A stretch of 64,000 nt of DNA from Mesorhizobium sp. M1E.F.Ca.ET.045.02.1.1. GTDB lineage: Bacteria; Pseudomonadota; Alphaproteobacteria; Rhizobiales; Rhizobiaceae. This document shows positions 63,474-64,000 of this stretch, one piece after another. The translations under genes and the position numbers were made by a program. Position 1 is the first letter of the stretch, and every line of letters begins with the position of its first letter. The stretch lies in NCBI RefSeq assembly GCF_003952485.1, contig NZ_CP034447.1:496001-560000 (forward strand). The letters run 5' to 3'. Below the pieces are notes generated by a model. The model was not told the DNA's origin and did no database searches. It saw only the letters and a program-made list of their open reading frames with translations.

Positions 63474-64000
63474 CATAAGGTACTTTGTTCTGATGTTTTC
63501 ACGTCAATGGGAAAAACGGCGCTGCTAGGAGCGGCACGCCCACCGCATTCGATCTCAAATGGGATTAACTTGGCAGGGGCCGTAGGCGTCACCCGCGAGT
63601 TCGACTTTGGTGAAAACAGGCTCCGCCGGCGCGATATGAGGAATGTCGTCCAGCCGTTTGTGACAGCGCTCTCCACCGATGCCACGCAATCAAATGAGCG
63701 CGTGTATTATGACGGCTAGGCGTGCGAGAAACGTCCTCAGGCATTGCCCTACGAAGGAGCCGATATTAGCGCCGAGATTTCAAGGCTGGTCAGGGACGAT
63801 TGAGAGTTTTGAGCACCGGCAGCACGAAGGCGGCAATCGCAGCGTCATGCCTTCGGAACCATCGGTAGCTGCTCAATACGTTCTGTTGTGCTCCTGCCTG
63901 TATATGTGTTGCGTAATTCCCCTGAATGGCAACGGATTACCTGCGTCTGGTTATTCATTCTTCACCACTCACCCGCCCTTGATGATCTTTCGAAGCCGGG
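63474..64000. other. Region with no recognised gene
   Basis: The last half kilobase shows no conserved frame on either strand. A plus-strand frame reaching to 63719 overlaps msuE and has no recognisable family. Confidence 0.4.

Overview
The window looks like part of a Mesorhizobium-type symbiosis island or symbiotic replicon. It carries nitrogen-fixation genes (fixABCX, nifB, fdxN, nifZ, fixU, nifA), a full Nod-factor set (nodABCIJ, nodH, nodL, nodD and two copies of nodFE), NifA/sigma-54 promoters, nod boxes, and many insertion-sequence and gene relics. NodF/NodE imply Nod factors with special unsaturated acyl chains, NodH implies sulfation, and the NodL-like enzyme implies O-acetylation. 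Genus and host range are inferred from gene content only.

Layout. 1-9.1 kb, plus strand: a NifA promoter with fixABCX, an alpha/beta hydrolase, an IS66 relic and a dead nifA tail at the usual nifA position, then a second NifA promoter with nifB-fdxN-nifZ-fixU and a SIR2-like gene. 9.4-14.8 kb, minus strand: nodL, an intact short nifA lacking the GAF domain, and nodF1E1 behind a nod box and a nodA relic, facing a dead nodD. 14.9-20.7 kb: IS110 and IS481 relics, intact nodD with an orphan nod box, a TIM-barrel gene with a LacI-family regulator, and dctA with a consensus sigma-54 promoter. 21-29.8 kb, minus strand: nodABCIJ and nodH, preceded by nodF2E2 in a second copy of the nodFE unit. 29.8-34.3 kb: an aldehyde dehydrogenase relic, syrB, IS66, IS110 and tyrosine-recombinase relics, a repeated NifA-promoter module, and a proteasome-like Ntn hydrolase. 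34.2-37.8 kb: a collapsed copper/redox cluster. 38.6-42.1 kb: a TauD-like dioxygenase, a cysteine synthase fragment, and a cytosolic TlpA-like protein behind a probable NifA promoter. 42.4-48.8 kb: gltBD, glutamate synthase, lying between two copies of the promoter repeat. 49-52.2 kb: outer-membrane-protein and methyltransferase pseudogenes. 52.7-63.4 kb, minus strand: a sulfone/sulfonate utilisation cluster (msuE, sfnG, Liv-type ABC transporter, sfnB, SsuD-like monooxygenase, FAD protein) with several single-base frameshifts.

How it works together. NodD with plant flavonoids should switch on the nod boxes and Nod-factor synthesis and export. NifA with RpoN should switch on fixABCX, nifB-fdxN-nifZ-fixU and probably the TlpA-like gene. 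dctA would feed dicarboxylates to the bacteroid, and gltBD would assimilate ammonia in free-living cells.

The most striking signals are: two nodE copies that are nearly identical outside one roughly 98-residue block where almost all their differences lie; four copies of a nodD/nod-box/nodA-head junction, three of them with dead nodD; a repeated complete NifA promoter with partial gene heads, one copy lying on each side of gltBD; a probable NifA-driven cytosolic TlpA-like gene; and a duplicated hairpin-plus-palindrome leader found upstream of both nifA and the TIM-barrel gene.
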